Source: Streptomyces alboflavus (lineage in GTDB: Bacteria; Actinomycetota; Actinomycetes; Streptomycetales; Streptomycetaceae). Taken from it: 64,000 nt of DNA. Shown one piece after another: positions 9,342 through 19,976 of this stretch. The notes under the pieces are model-generated. The model had not been told where the DNA came from. It saw only the letters and a list, made by a program, of their open reading frames with translations, and did no database searches. The stretch spans positions 336,300 to 400,299 of the forward strand of contig NZ_JNXT01000003.1 in assembly GCF_000716675.1 (NCBI RefSeq), read 5' to 3'. A program made the translations under genes and the position numbers. Within the stretch, counting starts at the first letter, position 1. The number at the start of each line of letters is the position of its first letter.

Positions 9342-9843
9342 TCAGCGCGCGGCGAGCAGGCCGTCGAGCTCGGCCGCGTAGAGCTGCTCGGCGTCGAAGC
9401 TCATCCCCGTGAAGTGCCCGGCGAGTTCGAGGGACAGGACGCCGTGGAGACGGGTCCAGAAGGCCAGGGCGCGGTGGAGGACCGCGGGCGGGGCGGGGTG
9501 GTCGCCCGCCCACTGGCGGTGGTCCGCGAGGTGGGCGGTGAAGGCGGCCGCCGGGCTGTCCGCGGGCTGCTGCGACGGCTGGTCGAAGTGCTGTTCCGAC
9601 GTCGACGCCGGATCCGACGACGGAGGTGACGGGAGCGCGGCGCAGGTGTCGAGCAGCGTCGCCATGATCTCGGACGAGATGGCGGTGGTGTCGTCGGGCG
9701 CGTGATAGCCGGGGACGGGGGTGCCGTAGAGGAGGAAGTACCGCTGGGGGTCGGCCAGCGCCCAGCGGCGCAGGGCGTGCGCGAGCGCGGGGAGGTCGGC
9801 CCCGGAGGCGGCGGCGGTGTGGAAGGTGTCCTGGGGCAGTTCG
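9342..9843 (-). pseudogene. C-terminal fragment of a TetR-family regulator (WHG domain)
   Basis: Reading leftward, this frame encodes a clear TetR C-terminal ligand-binding domain (ALAHALRRWALADPQRY, then LLYGTPVPGYHAP). It lacks the roughly 70-residue N-terminal helix-turn-helix. Upstream of about 9843 homology ends abruptly, there is no suitable start codon, and a stop lies a few codons further on. The break coincides with the start of a second gene fragment on the other strand. The only in-frame ATG (9665) would give 107 residues without a DNA-binding domain. It ends 48 bases from the ABC ATPase start and was probably that exporter's regulator before truncation. Confidence 0.75.
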
Positions 9844-10102
9844 CCTGATCTCGGGCGTGCCGGTCGTCATCGCCCTGGTGGGCGCCTTCACCCGCGTCCG
9901 CGACCGGGCGGTCCGCGTCGCCGCCGCCGTTCTGGCCCTCTCCTTCGCGATCCCGCTCGCGATCTGGCTGGTGCGGCCCGACGGCGCGCAGAGCCTGTCG
10001 AAGGACATCCACCCCGGCTTCGTGGGTCTGATCGTCGCGGCCGGGGCCGCGCTCGTCCTCGCCCTGCGCCGTGCCCGCTCCGTGCGGCCCGCGACGCGGT
10101 GA
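9842..10102 (+). pseudogene. C-terminal fragment of a polytopic membrane protein
   Basis: The plus-strand frame from about 9842 to the TGA at 10102 encodes two hydrophobic segments separated by RVRDRAVRVAA and a short hydrophilic loop, ending in a basic tail. That is how the last two helices of a transport or membrane protein look. There is no ribosome binding site. The frame begins at the same point where the opposite-strand TetR homology stops, so this is the 3' remnant of a gene whose front part was deleted. The GTG at 9857 could start an 81-residue product, but nothing supports its translation. The parent family is not identified. Confidence 0.5.
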
Positions 10103-10106
10103 CGCC

Positions 10107-10621
10107 CTACGCCAGGTCGGCCGGGCGCACGCGCAGCTTCTCGGCGATCCGGGCGAGCGCCTGCTGGTCGGCGGCGCTGAGCCGGTCGAGCACCAGCCGG
10201 CGCACGGAGCGGACATGGGTGGGTGCGGCGGCGACGACCACGTCGTACCCGGCGTCCGTCAAGGCGGCGATGGTGTAGCGGCCGTCGTCGGGGTCGGGCC
10301 ACCGCTCCATCCAGCCACGCTTCTCGAACCGCTTGACGACGTTGGACAGGCGTGACAAGGAGCCGTTGGCGAGATAGGCCAGCTCGCTCATCCGGAGGCG
10401 GCGCTCGGGGGCCTCCGAGACATGACTGAGGGTCAGGTACTCGAACAGGGTCAGGCCTGCCTCTTGTTGCAGCGGCGACTCGAGGCGCCCCGGGAGCAGC
10501 AGGGCCAGGGAGACGAGGCCGGTCCAGGCCTCCTTCTCCGGGGCGGACAGCCACAGCGCGTCGTCAGCGGCGCCGTCAGAGCGCACCCTCGCCGAGGCCG
10601 GGGCCACCTGGCGGGACGTCA

Positions 10622-10622
<1 letters not shown>
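10107..10622 (-). CDS. MarR-family transcriptional regulator
   Basis: A 171-residue winged-helix regulator. The core runs LTLFEYLTLSHVSEAPERRLRMSELAYLANGSLSRLSNVVKRFEKRGWMER, followed by a wing (PDDGRYTIAALTDAGY) typical of MarR proteins. I use the ATG at 10622; a GTG at 10586 is an alternative and neither has a strong ribosome binding site. The frame is open further upstream, but those codons are antisense to a RidA remnant and are not regulator-like. The targets are unclear because both neighbours are gene fragments; it may be autoregulatory or act on choA, which is divergent at 10928. Confidence 0.8.
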
Positions 10623-13538
<2,916 letters not shown>

Positions 13539-13691
13539 GAGAACCTCTTCTCGAAGCGAGCGTGTGTGGGGGGTGCCGCAGGCGACGGAAGGCGAGCTGC
13601 CGTCGCCACCCGTCGCCTGCGTCCGCCCAGCACCGTAGGGCTCCGCGCGCCCCGCGCCTACTGTCATGTACCCATAACATTCGCGTGGGGG

Positions 13692-14132
13692 TCAGGCGCC
13701 GCCGGCCGCGTCGGACACGGTCGCGCTGACCGGGGTGCCCGCCTCGACGGTGCGGCTGACCGTGCAGAGCCGGTCGTGCGAGGTCTTCACGGCGCGGGGG
13801 AGGATCGCGCGGGCGCGGTCCCCCGAAGGACCGTCAGGGAACGCGACGGTGAAGGCGACGTCGAGGTCCGTCATCCGGTTGCCGCTCTCGTCCTCGACCT
13901 TGTGGCCGGTCACGGTGACGGTGAAGGCGGTCGGATCCGTGTGACGGCTCGTGGCGACCTCCACGTCGGCCGCGGTGCAGCCGCCGATCGCGGCGAGGAA
14001 CAGCTCGACCGGCGTGAAGTCGGACCCGGAGCCGGTGCCGAAGGTGACCGTGCCGCCGCGGGCATTGGTCGCGGTGAACAGGCCGGGACCGGACCGCTCG
14101 AGGGAGACAGAACGCAGTGAATTGTCAGTCAT
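13692..14132 (-). CDS. OsmC/YhfA-family peroxide-reducing protein
   Basis: A 146-residue cytoplasmic protein with the two conserved OsmC cysteines: Cys52 in IGGCTAAD and Cys123 in HDRLCTVSRTVEAG. The family reduces organic hydroperoxides through these thiols. The TPVELFLAAIGGC and D-L-x-V-A-F-T-V patterns are typical. It stands alone between the secreted HExxH gene and the ligand-binding protein gene. Its promoter must lie in the 72 bases between 14132 and 14205, because the upstream gene is on the same strand and they could also be cotranscribed. Confidence 0.88.
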   Translation of the reverse strand: MTDNSLRSVSLERSGPGLFTATNARGGTVTFGTGSGSDFTPVELFLAAIGGCTAADVEVATSRHTDPTAFTVTVTGHKVEDESGNRMTDLDVAFTVAFPDGPSGDRARAILPRAVKTSHDRLCTVSRTVEAGTPVSATVSDAAGGA

Positions 14133-14204
14133 GGCGACGACCGTAACCCCACGCCCCTCGCGACGGTCCGCTTGCCGCGCTCCCCTCGGCCCGCCCCGCC
14201 CCTC

Positions 14205-15317
14205 TCAGCCGACGTGCAGGACCCGGTAGTGATCCAGCCGCGCCGGGTCCCGGTCGACGACCTGGACCGGTGCCCAGGCCCACTGCCACACATTGATGCC
14301 CGGCGTGCGGGAGAACCGGATCGGCCCGCGAGTGCCGCCCACCGCGACGTGCGGCCACGACGCGGCGATGCTCGCCCGGTCCGCCCCGTGCGAGCGCAGC
14401 ACTTCGGCGAGGACGGCGATCGTGTCGTAGCCCTCGAAGGCGACGAACGACGGCGTCCCGGCCAGCCGCTCACGAAGGACGCCCTCGACGCGTGCGCCGA
14501 GCGGGGTGAGCTGCTCGGGCAGGTAGCGCAGGAACGGGACCGCGGCGCCGTCGGAGCCGAGGGACGCCGCCCAGTCGGCGAGCTCCGGCTGCCCGGCCGG
14601 AGCGCCGATCAGGACGTCGGCGAGACGCGGGTCGTGGCGGACGGCCTTGACGATCGGCACGGCCGGATCAGGGTGGCCGACCAGCAGGAGCAGGGCTGTC
14701 GCGCCCGTGGCGACGAGTGCGTCGCACAGCTCCGCGGGGGTGAGCGCCCGCGCGTCGAGTTCCGTCACGGTGCCGCCGCGAGGGGCGAGGTGGTCCCGCA
14801 GGATGCGGGTCCCGGACGCCCAGTACACACTCGGGTCCGCCGCCACGGCGATGTGGCGGTGGCCGGCGCCGAGCAGGAAGTCCCCGTAGATCCGCCAGCC
14901 GTGGGACTGCGCCGGGGCCAGGCGCGCGACCCGGTCCGTGGGCTCGTCGGTGAGCGCGTCGAGAACCCCCGACGAGCACAGGAACGGCAGGCCGAGGGCG
15001 TCGGCCCGGGCGGCGGCGGTGCGGGCGACGACGCTGTGGAACTCCCCCGCCACCGCGGCGACGCCCAGGCCGGCCAGTTCGTCCACGGCCGCCTCGGCCC
15101 GCAGCGGATCAGCCGCGGTGTCCCGGACGACCAGCTCCAGCGGCTTCCCGGCGATCCCACCGGCCTCATTGACTTCTCGTAGGGCCAACTCGAGCCCGGC
15201 GAGCAGGTGCCGGCCCGCCCCGACCCAGCCGGGCGGCGTCAGCGGGACGAGTGCGCCGATCCGGACGGCCGAGTCGTCGGCGCGCTCCGCTCCCTGTGGT
15301 GCTGGTGGCGTATTCAT
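14205..15317 (-). CDS. Type I periplasmic-binding-fold protein without export signal (LivJ/AmiC-like)
   Basis: A 370-residue protein with the branched-chain amino acid receptor fold. The IGALVPLTPPGW start, GLELALREVNEAGGIAGKPLELVVRDTAADP, an EFHS ligand-contact region and the FVAFEGYDTIAVLAEVLR C-terminal block are typical. Unusually, it has no signal peptide or lipobox: homology begins about 18 residues after the Met and the leader is hydrophilic. No permease or ATPase gene is nearby. It may therefore be a cytoplasmic sensor, like AmiC-type amide receptors, rather than a transporter component. Convergence or operon membership with the OsmC gene is possible. Confidence 0.75.
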   Translation of the reverse strand: MNTPPAPQGAERADDSAVRIGALVPLTPPGWVGAGRHLLAGLELALREVNEAGGIAGKPLELVVRDTAADPLRAEAAVDELAGLGVAAVAGEFHSVVARTAAARADALGLPFLCSSGVLDALTDEPTDRVARLAPAQSHGWRIYGDFLLGAGHRHIAVAADPSVYWASGTRILRDHLAPRGGTVTELDARALTPAELCDALVATGATALLLLVGHPDPAVPIVKAVRHDPRLADVLIGAPAGQPELADWAASLGSDGAAVPFLRYLPEQLTPLGARVEGVLRERLAGTPSFVAFEGYDTIAVLAEVLRSHGADRASIAASWPHVAVGGTRGPIRFSRTPGINVWQWAWAPVQVVDRDPARLDHYRVLHVG

Positions 15318-15409
15318 ACGTGGGCGTCTCCCCGAGAGGCGATGCGGCCATGGTCGGCCGGATCACGGCGTGAACGTCAGTGGCGCCGAGAGTAGTTGAG
15401 CCGCGAACA

Positions 15410-15476
15410 GCCCATGTCGGCGGCCCGTCCCGTGGCGGTTCTCGTGCCCGGGACGGACTGGACTGCCGACATGGGC
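15410..15476 (-). terminator. Two-tier hairpin after the AraC/GyrI gene
   Basis: A perfect 12-base outer stem, GCCCATGTCGGC (15410-15421) with its complement (15465-15476), encloses an 8-base stem CCGTCCCG (15425-15432) with its complement (15449-15456). It lies 6 bases past the stop of the regulator at 15482 and 93 bases before the start of the next leftward gene. No T-run follows, as is usual for Streptomyces terminators. Confidence 0.7.
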
Positions 15477-15481
15477 CGGGC

Positions 15482-16348
15482 TCAGCCCTGCTCCCGCTCC
15501 ACCGGGAGCCACAGCTCCGCATCGGCCTCGGTCTTGTCCGGGGACATGCGGGTGCGCAGGATCTCCGGGCCGGGGCCGCTGCGGTAGGGGTTGGACGGGA
15601 ACCACTGCGTGAACACGTCCCGCCACAGCTCCTGGATGGCCTGCGGCGCGGGGCCGCTGGTGGTGAAGACCGCCCACGTACCGGCGGGGACCGGAAGGAC
15701 CGTGGCGCCGTCGGGGGCGGCCGCGGAGGTGATCACCCCTTGGTAGTAGTCGAGTTCGGTGCCTTCGGCGCGGCTCGGGTCCAGGTCGTCGCAGATCGCG
15801 ACGACGCCGTGCGGCTCCTGGTCCGACAGCTTCTCCAGGCCCTCCAGGGTCGCCGGGGCGATCCCGCGGACGAAGTCGATGATCGCCTGGTTCGGCCCCG
15901 AGTGCACCAAGGGCACCCGGGTCTTGAGCCCGACGACGCTGAAGTCCGGCTTGTCCACGACGCGATAACGCATGCTGCTGCTCCCTTCGACGGTGAGGCG
16001 GAAGGTCAACCGGGCCTGGGAGACGAGCGCCGCGCCGGTACGCCGTGCCTCGCCGGGGCCGACCCCGTGCAGGGCGCGGAACGCCCGGGCGAACGCCTCG
16101 CCCGAGCCGTAGCCGTAGCGCACCGCGATGTCCAGCAGGGACTCGCGCCCCGCGAGGACCTCGCCGCCCGCGACGGTGAGCCGACGGCGGCGTACGTACT
16201 CCGACAGCGGCATGCCCGCGAGCGCGGAGAACATCCGGCGCAGGTGGTACTCCGAGGTGGCCGCGATCCGCGCCACCTCGGCCACGTCGACGTCCTGGTC
16301 GAGCTGCCGCTCGATGTACTCCAGGCTCTGGTTGAGACGCTCAAGCAC
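15482..16348 (-). CDS. AraC-family regulator with C-terminal GyrI-like effector domain
   Basis: A 288-residue regulator. Residues 1-105 hold two helix-turn-helix motifs of the AraC type (DVDVAEVARIAATSEYHLRRMFSALAGMPLSEYVRRRRL and the DIAVRYGYGSGEAFARAFRALHGVGPGEAR block). The rest is a GyrI-like/SOUL-type effector-binding domain starting at YRVVDKPDFSVVGLKTRVP, which binds cationic or small aromatic drugs in BmrR/Rob-type proteins. It stands alone and is followed by a strong hairpin. The start gives a complete first helix (MLERLNQSLEYIERQL). The target genes are not evident. Confidence 0.9.
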   Translation of the reverse strand: MLERLNQSLEYIERQLDQDVDVAEVARIAATSEYHLRRMFSALAGMPLSEYVRRRRLTVAGGEVLAGRESLLDIAVRYGYGSGEAFARAFRALHGVGPGEARRTGAALVSQARLTFRLTVEGSSSMRYRVVDKPDFSVVGLKTRVPLVHSGPNQAIIDFVRGIAPATLEGLEKLSDQEPHGVVAICDDLDPSRAEGTELDYYQGVITSAAAPDGATVLPVPAGTWAVFTTSGPAPQAIQELWRDVFTQWFPSNPYRSGPGPEILRTRMSPDKTEADAELWLPVEREQG

Positions 16349-16596
16349 CCCGGTCCCCTTCCTCTTGCGTGATCACCACGCTAGGCGGCGGGCACCTGGC
16401 CCGACCCGACATCCTGTGCCCGATCGAGTCGGGTGGGCACGCGGCTCGGCGCGTGTACGGGCTGGGGGAGCAGAGGGCGCCGCCGATCGGGTGGTGGGGT
16501 GGACCGGGCGGCGCGATGTGTCGGGCGGCGTGGTGGGTCAGACGGCGCGTGCCCACGATCCGCGGGCCCGGGCCGCCGCCCGGCAGTGGCATCCGG

Positions 16597-16609
16597 TACG
16601 TTCGCGCGG
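16597..16609 (+). promoter_or_regulatory. Possible -10 box for a leaderless hydrolase transcript
   Basis: TACGTT at 16597-16602 ends 6 bases before the GTG at 16609, and no Shine-Dalgarno sequence is present. This spacing would place the transcript start on the start codon. It is a weak call based on position and a partial -10 match. Confidence 0.3.
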
Positions 16610-17478
16610 TGACGTTGACCAAGACGCAGGGTCTCGTGTCGATGCCCGACGAGGCGCAGGTGCGCTGGACGGCGCTGGGGGACACGGCCAGGAAGCCGGC
16701 CGTGGTCCTGCTCCACGGCGGCCCGGGGCTGCCGGACTATCTGGGCGCCCTCGCCCCCATGGTCGCGGACCTCGCGCCTGTGTACCGGTACGACCAGCGC
16801 GGCACGGGCCGGTCCCCGTGGCACGGCCCGCACTCCCTCGCCCGGCATGTCGACGATCTCGCCGCGCTGCTCGACGCGTGGGACGTGCCCAGGGCCGTGC
16901 TCATCGGGCACTCCTACGGCACCGATCTGGCGAGCCGGTTCTGCCTGCGGCACTCCGACCGGGTCGCCGCGGCCCTGCTGATGTGCGGGCCGTTCACCGG
17001 GGACTGGCGCGCCGAGTACCGGGCGGAGCGCCGCCGCCGCATGACCGCGGCCCAGCAGGAGCGGCTCCGTGCGTTGGAGGAGCTGCCGCACCGCACGGAG
17101 GAGCAGGAGGTCGAGCTGCTCACGCTGTCCTGGTTCACCGACCACGCCGATCCCGGACGCGGATGGCACTGGGCGGCCGAAGGCGCCCGGCACCGGCGCC
17201 CCGTCAACTGGTCCATGAACGCCGAGCTCGGCAGGGACGGACGCGCGGATCCCCTCGACGACCACCTGGCCGAACTGCGTACGCGCCTGCCCGCGCGCGC
17301 GGAACTCCTCGGCGGGGCCGACGATCCCCGGCCCTTGTCGGCGCTTGACTCCCTCGCGCTCCAGCTCGATCTCCCCCTGACCCGCGTCGAAGACGCGGGG
17401 CACGAGCCCTGGCTGGAGCAGCCCGACGCCGTGCGCGCACACCTTCGGCGCTTCGTCCGAGACGCCGTGGGCGCCTGA
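16609..17478 (+). CDS. Alpha/beta hydrolase, proline iminopeptidase-like
   Basis: A 289-residue alpha/beta hydrolase. The oxyanion-hole motif LLHGGPGLPDYLG is characteristic of the proline iminopeptidase/haloalkane dehalogenase branch. The nucleophile elbow is GHSYGT with Ser102, and the catalytic His lies in EDAGHEPWLEQP near the C-terminus. A helical cap occupies the middle (DWRAEYRAERRRRMTAAQQERL). No signal peptide is present. I use the GTG at 16609; an ATG at 16642 is possible but would cut the first strand. The substrate is unknown. It is followed directly by a hairpin terminator. Confidence 0.87.
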   Translation: MTLTKTQGLVSMPDEAQVRWTALGDTARKPAVVLLHGGPGLPDYLGALAPMVADLAPVYRYDQRGTGRSPWHGPHSLARHVDDLAALLDAWDVPRAVLIGHSYGTDLASRFCLRHSDRVAAALLMCGPFTGDWRAEYRAERRRRMTAAQQERLRALEELPHRTEEQEVELLTLSWFTDHADPGRGWHWAAEGARHRRPVNWSMNAELGRDGRADPLDDHLAELRTRLPARAELLGGADDPRPLSALDSLALQLDLPLTRVEDAGHEPWLEQPDAVRAHLRRFVRDAVGA

Positions 17479-17481
17479 ACC

Positions 17482-17501
17482 GCCGGTCGGCCACGACCGG
17501 C
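17482..17501 (+). terminator. Short hairpin terminator after the hydrolase gene
   Basis: GCCGGTCG (17482-17489), loop GCCA, then CGACCGGC (17494-17501). This is a perfect 8-base stem starting 4 bases after the stop codon, between convergent genes. Confidence 0.6.
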
Positions 17502-17556
17502 GCCGCGGCATCGGGGCCAGTGTGATCGCCGCACAAGCCGACCAGCGAATACGCGG

Positions 17557-19128
17557 CTAACGGGGGAGCCGGAGCGTGAAGACTGTCGACCCCGGAGCAC
17601 TGGTCACGTCGATGGTGCCGTTGTGGGCCCGGATCAGGGACCGGGCGACGGCGAGGCCGAGGCCGCTGCCGCCGCGGTCGCGGGTGCGGGCCTTGTCCAC
17701 GCGGTAGAAGCGGTCGAAGACCCGCTCCTGGTCGGCCGCGGGGATGCCGGGACCGGAGTCGGCGACCCGCACGACCACGGCGTCGGGGGAGACGGACAGC
17801 GTCAGCGACACCTCGGTGCCGGGCGGGGTGTGCACGGCCGCGTTGGTGAGGAGGTTGTCCAGGACCTGCCGGACGCGGAGCGGGTCGAGACGCAGCCGCA
17901 CCACCGGGTCGCTGTCCACGGGCACCGCCGGGTCGCTGCCCACGAGCGCCGCCGGGGCACCTTCGCCCCGCCCCGCCGACTCACTCACCTCGCGTACCGC
18001 CAGGTCACCGCCGCCCCGCCCCGCCGAGTCACCCTCCACACGCCCCGCCGGATCCCCGTCCACCCGCACCGTCAGCGGATGCCCGGGACGGCCCGCCCGG
18101 AACGCGTCCGCCGCCTCGTTCACGAGCCGCACCGGGTCCGAGTCCTCCAGGCGCAGCGGCGTCTCCACGTCGGCGGCGTCCAGGCGGGCGAGCAGGAGCA
18201 GGTCGTCGAGGAGGAGGCCCATCCTGGCCGCCTCGGCGCGCAGCCGTGCCAGGTGCTTGTCCCGCTCGGCGGGCTCGTTGGCGGCCGCGTACTGGAACAG
18301 GTCCGCGTAGCCGCGTACCGACATCAGGGGCGTGCGCAGCTCGTGCGACGCGTCCGCCACGAACCGGCGCAGCCGCTGCTCCGCCTCGGTGCGGACGGCG
18401 AGCGAGTCGTCGATGTGCTCCAGCATCGTGTTGAAGGCGGTGCGCAGCTCGCCGACCTCCGGGCCGCCCGCGTCGGAGTCGACGCGGACCGGAAGGCGGG
18501 CCGAGTCGGTGAAGTCGTGCGAGGTGATGCCGCGGGCCGTGTGCGCCATGTCGCTCAGCGGCTTGAGTCCACGGCGCAGCAGGGCACGGCCCAGGACCAC
18601 CAGGCCGACCAGGGCGAGCGCGAACGCGACGATCTGGACCATGAGCAGCCGGTCCATGGTCTTCTCGATGTCCTCCAGGGGCGCCGCGGTGACGAGGACG
18701 ACGCCGGGACTGACCTCACAGGCCCGCAGCCGGTAGTCGCCCTGCCCCTTGATGTGCGCGGTGCGGAACACCTCCTTCGCCCCCGAGTCGCGCTGGACCT
18801 CGGCGACGGCGGAGAGCTTCCCGGCGTCCGACGGCACCTCACTGGGCCTGCGCAGCACGGCCTCGTCGTCCGTGACGTCGTACACGGCCGTGTACCAGCG
18901 GTAGAACGGCTGCCGCTCCACCGTGCCGTGCCGCTCGGCGTCCTTGGCCTGGGTGCCCTGGACCAGCGCCATCTGGCTGTTGAGCTGGTGCTCCAGATAG
19001 TCCCGCATGTACGTCGACAGGGCGGTGCCGACGACGGCGAACACGGCGAGCGACAGCACGCCGAGGCCGAGGGCGAGCCGGGTGCCCAGGCGCATCCTGC
19101 GGTACGTCCGCGCGAACCGGCGGATCAC
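17557..19128 (-). CDS. Two-component sensor histidine kinase
   Basis: A 523-residue membrane kinase. One helix at about residues 15-37 and a second at about 158-180 flank an extracytoplasmic sensor domain of roughly 120 residues, followed by HAMP, a HisKA domain with phosphoacceptor His262 (DASHELRTPL), and an HATPase domain (NLLTNAAVHTPPG, DSGPGIP, GGSGLGLAVA). An unusual low-complexity insert of about 50 residues (roughly 356-408) built from GDPAGR/VESD-like units interrupts the ATPase domain before LDPLRVRQVLDNLL. The GTG start overlaps the stop of the response regulator (GTGA, 19125-19128), so they are translationally coupled. It is divergent from the ferric-reductase operon. Confidence 0.92.
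   Translation of the reverse strand: MIRRFARTYRRMRLGTRLALGLGVLSLAVFAVVGTALSTYMRDYLEHQLNSQMALVQGTQAKDAERHGTVERQPFYRWYTAVYDVTDDEAVLRRPSEVPSDAGKLSAVAEVQRDSGAKEVFRTAHIKGQGDYRLRACEVSPGVVLVTAAPLEDIEKTMDRLLMVQIVAFALALVGLVVLGRALLRRGLKPLSDMAHTARGITSHDFTDSARLPVRVDSDAGGPEVGELRTAFNTMLEHIDDSLAVRTEAEQRLRRFVADASHELRTPLMSVRGYADLFQYAAANEPAERDKHLARLRAEAARMGLLLDDLLLLARLDAADVETPLRLEDSDPVRLVNEAADAFRAGRPGHPLTVRVDGDPAGRVEGDSAGRGGGDLAVREVSESAGRGEGAPAALVGSDPAVPVDSDPVVRLRLDPLRVRQVLDNLLTNAAVHTPPGTEVSLTLSVSPDAVVVRVADSGPGIPAADQERVFDRFYRVDKARTRDRGGSGLGLAVARSLIRAHNGTIDVTSAPGSTVFTLRLPR
17901..18060 (-). repeat. Degenerate low-complexity insert in the histidine kinase
   Basis: About 160 bases of imperfect GC-rich repeats encode a Gly/Asp/Pro/Ala/Val-rich stretch of about 50 residues between the VDGDP and LDPLRVRQ segments, which are adjacent in ordinary histidine kinases. 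Units such as CGCCCCGCCGA recur at least four times. Confidence 0.65.
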
Positions 19129-19823
19129 TCGGCGACCTGTCGCACCACGTACCCCACGCCCCGCACGGTGTGGATGAGCGCCGCGCCGCCGTCGTCCGGG
19201 TCGTCGAGCTTGCGGCGCAGCCGGCTGACGACCAGCTCCACGACGTTGGAGCGGCCCCCGAATCCGTACTCCCAGACGTGGTCGAGGATCTGCGCCTTGG
19301 TGAGGACGGTCGGTGACTTGCGCATCAGATAGCGAAGGACCTCGTACTCGGTGGGTGTGAGCGTGCGGAGCCGCTCGCCGCGCCGCACCTCGCGGGTGTC
19401 CTCGTCCATCGTCAGGTCCGACACCTGGAGCACCGAGCGCTTGAAGCCGGGACCGGCGCTGCGGCGGAGCACGGTCCGCAGGCGGGCCATCAGCTCCTCC
19501 ACCGCGAACGGCTTGACCAGGTAGTCGTCGCCGCCCCTGGTCAGGCCCGCGACCCGGTCGGAGACCCCGTCCCGCGCGGTGAGGAACACCACCGGCACCA
19601 TCGTCCCGGACGCCCGCAGCCGGTCGAGCACGGCGAAGCCGTCCAGGCCGGGCAGCATCAGGTCGAGCACCACGATGTCCGGCTGGAACTCCGCCGCCCG
19701 GCGCAGGGCCTCCTCGCCGGTGTGCGCGGTGACTGCGTCCCAGCCCTCGTAGCGGGCGACCGTCGCCACCAGGTCGGCGATCGGCGGGTCGTCGTCCACG
19801 ACGAGAAGGCGCACTTTTTCCAC
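19125..19823 (-). CDS. OmpR/PhoB-family response regulator
   Basis: A 232-residue response regulator. The receiver domain has the acidic pocket LLVVDDDPP, phosphoacceptor Asp54 in IVVLDLMLPGLDGF, and Lys in YLVKPF. The C-terminal winged helix ends in LIHTVRGVGYVVR. The start is taken at the GTG at 19823, which begins the first beta strand; longer versions would be antisense to other genes. It forms an operon with the kinase and is divergent from the ferric-reductase-like/FMN/ApbE operon across about 150 bases, making that operon its most likely target. Confidence 0.93.
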   Translation of the reverse strand: MEKVRLLVVDDDPPIADLVATVARYEGWDAVTAHTGEEALRRAAEFQPDIVVLDLMLPGLDGFAVLDRLRASGTMVPVVFLTARDGVSDRVAGLTRGGDDYLVKPFAVEELMARLRTVLRRSAGPGFKRSVLQVSDLTMDEDTREVRRGERLRTLTPTEYEVLRYLMRKSPTVLTKAQILDHVWEYGFGGRSNVVELVVSRLRRKLDDPDDGGAALIHTVRGVGYVVRQVAE

Positions 19824-19976
19824 CCGCCCATAGTGCGCCACGCGCCCGCGGCCACCCCAGCCGCCCACCGCCCCGCGCCCACATCGATAGGCACTTGAAA
19901 GTTCAGCGACAGGAAAACGACAGCTCCCGGCGGGCAGTCTCGTAGCTCCCAGGCGCCGATCTAGGAGTTGCCGCCC

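Noticed and set aside
9857..10102. Intact small membrane protein starting at the GTG at 9857
   Set aside because: No ribosome binding site, and the sequence looks like the last two helices of a larger protein that begins before the break.
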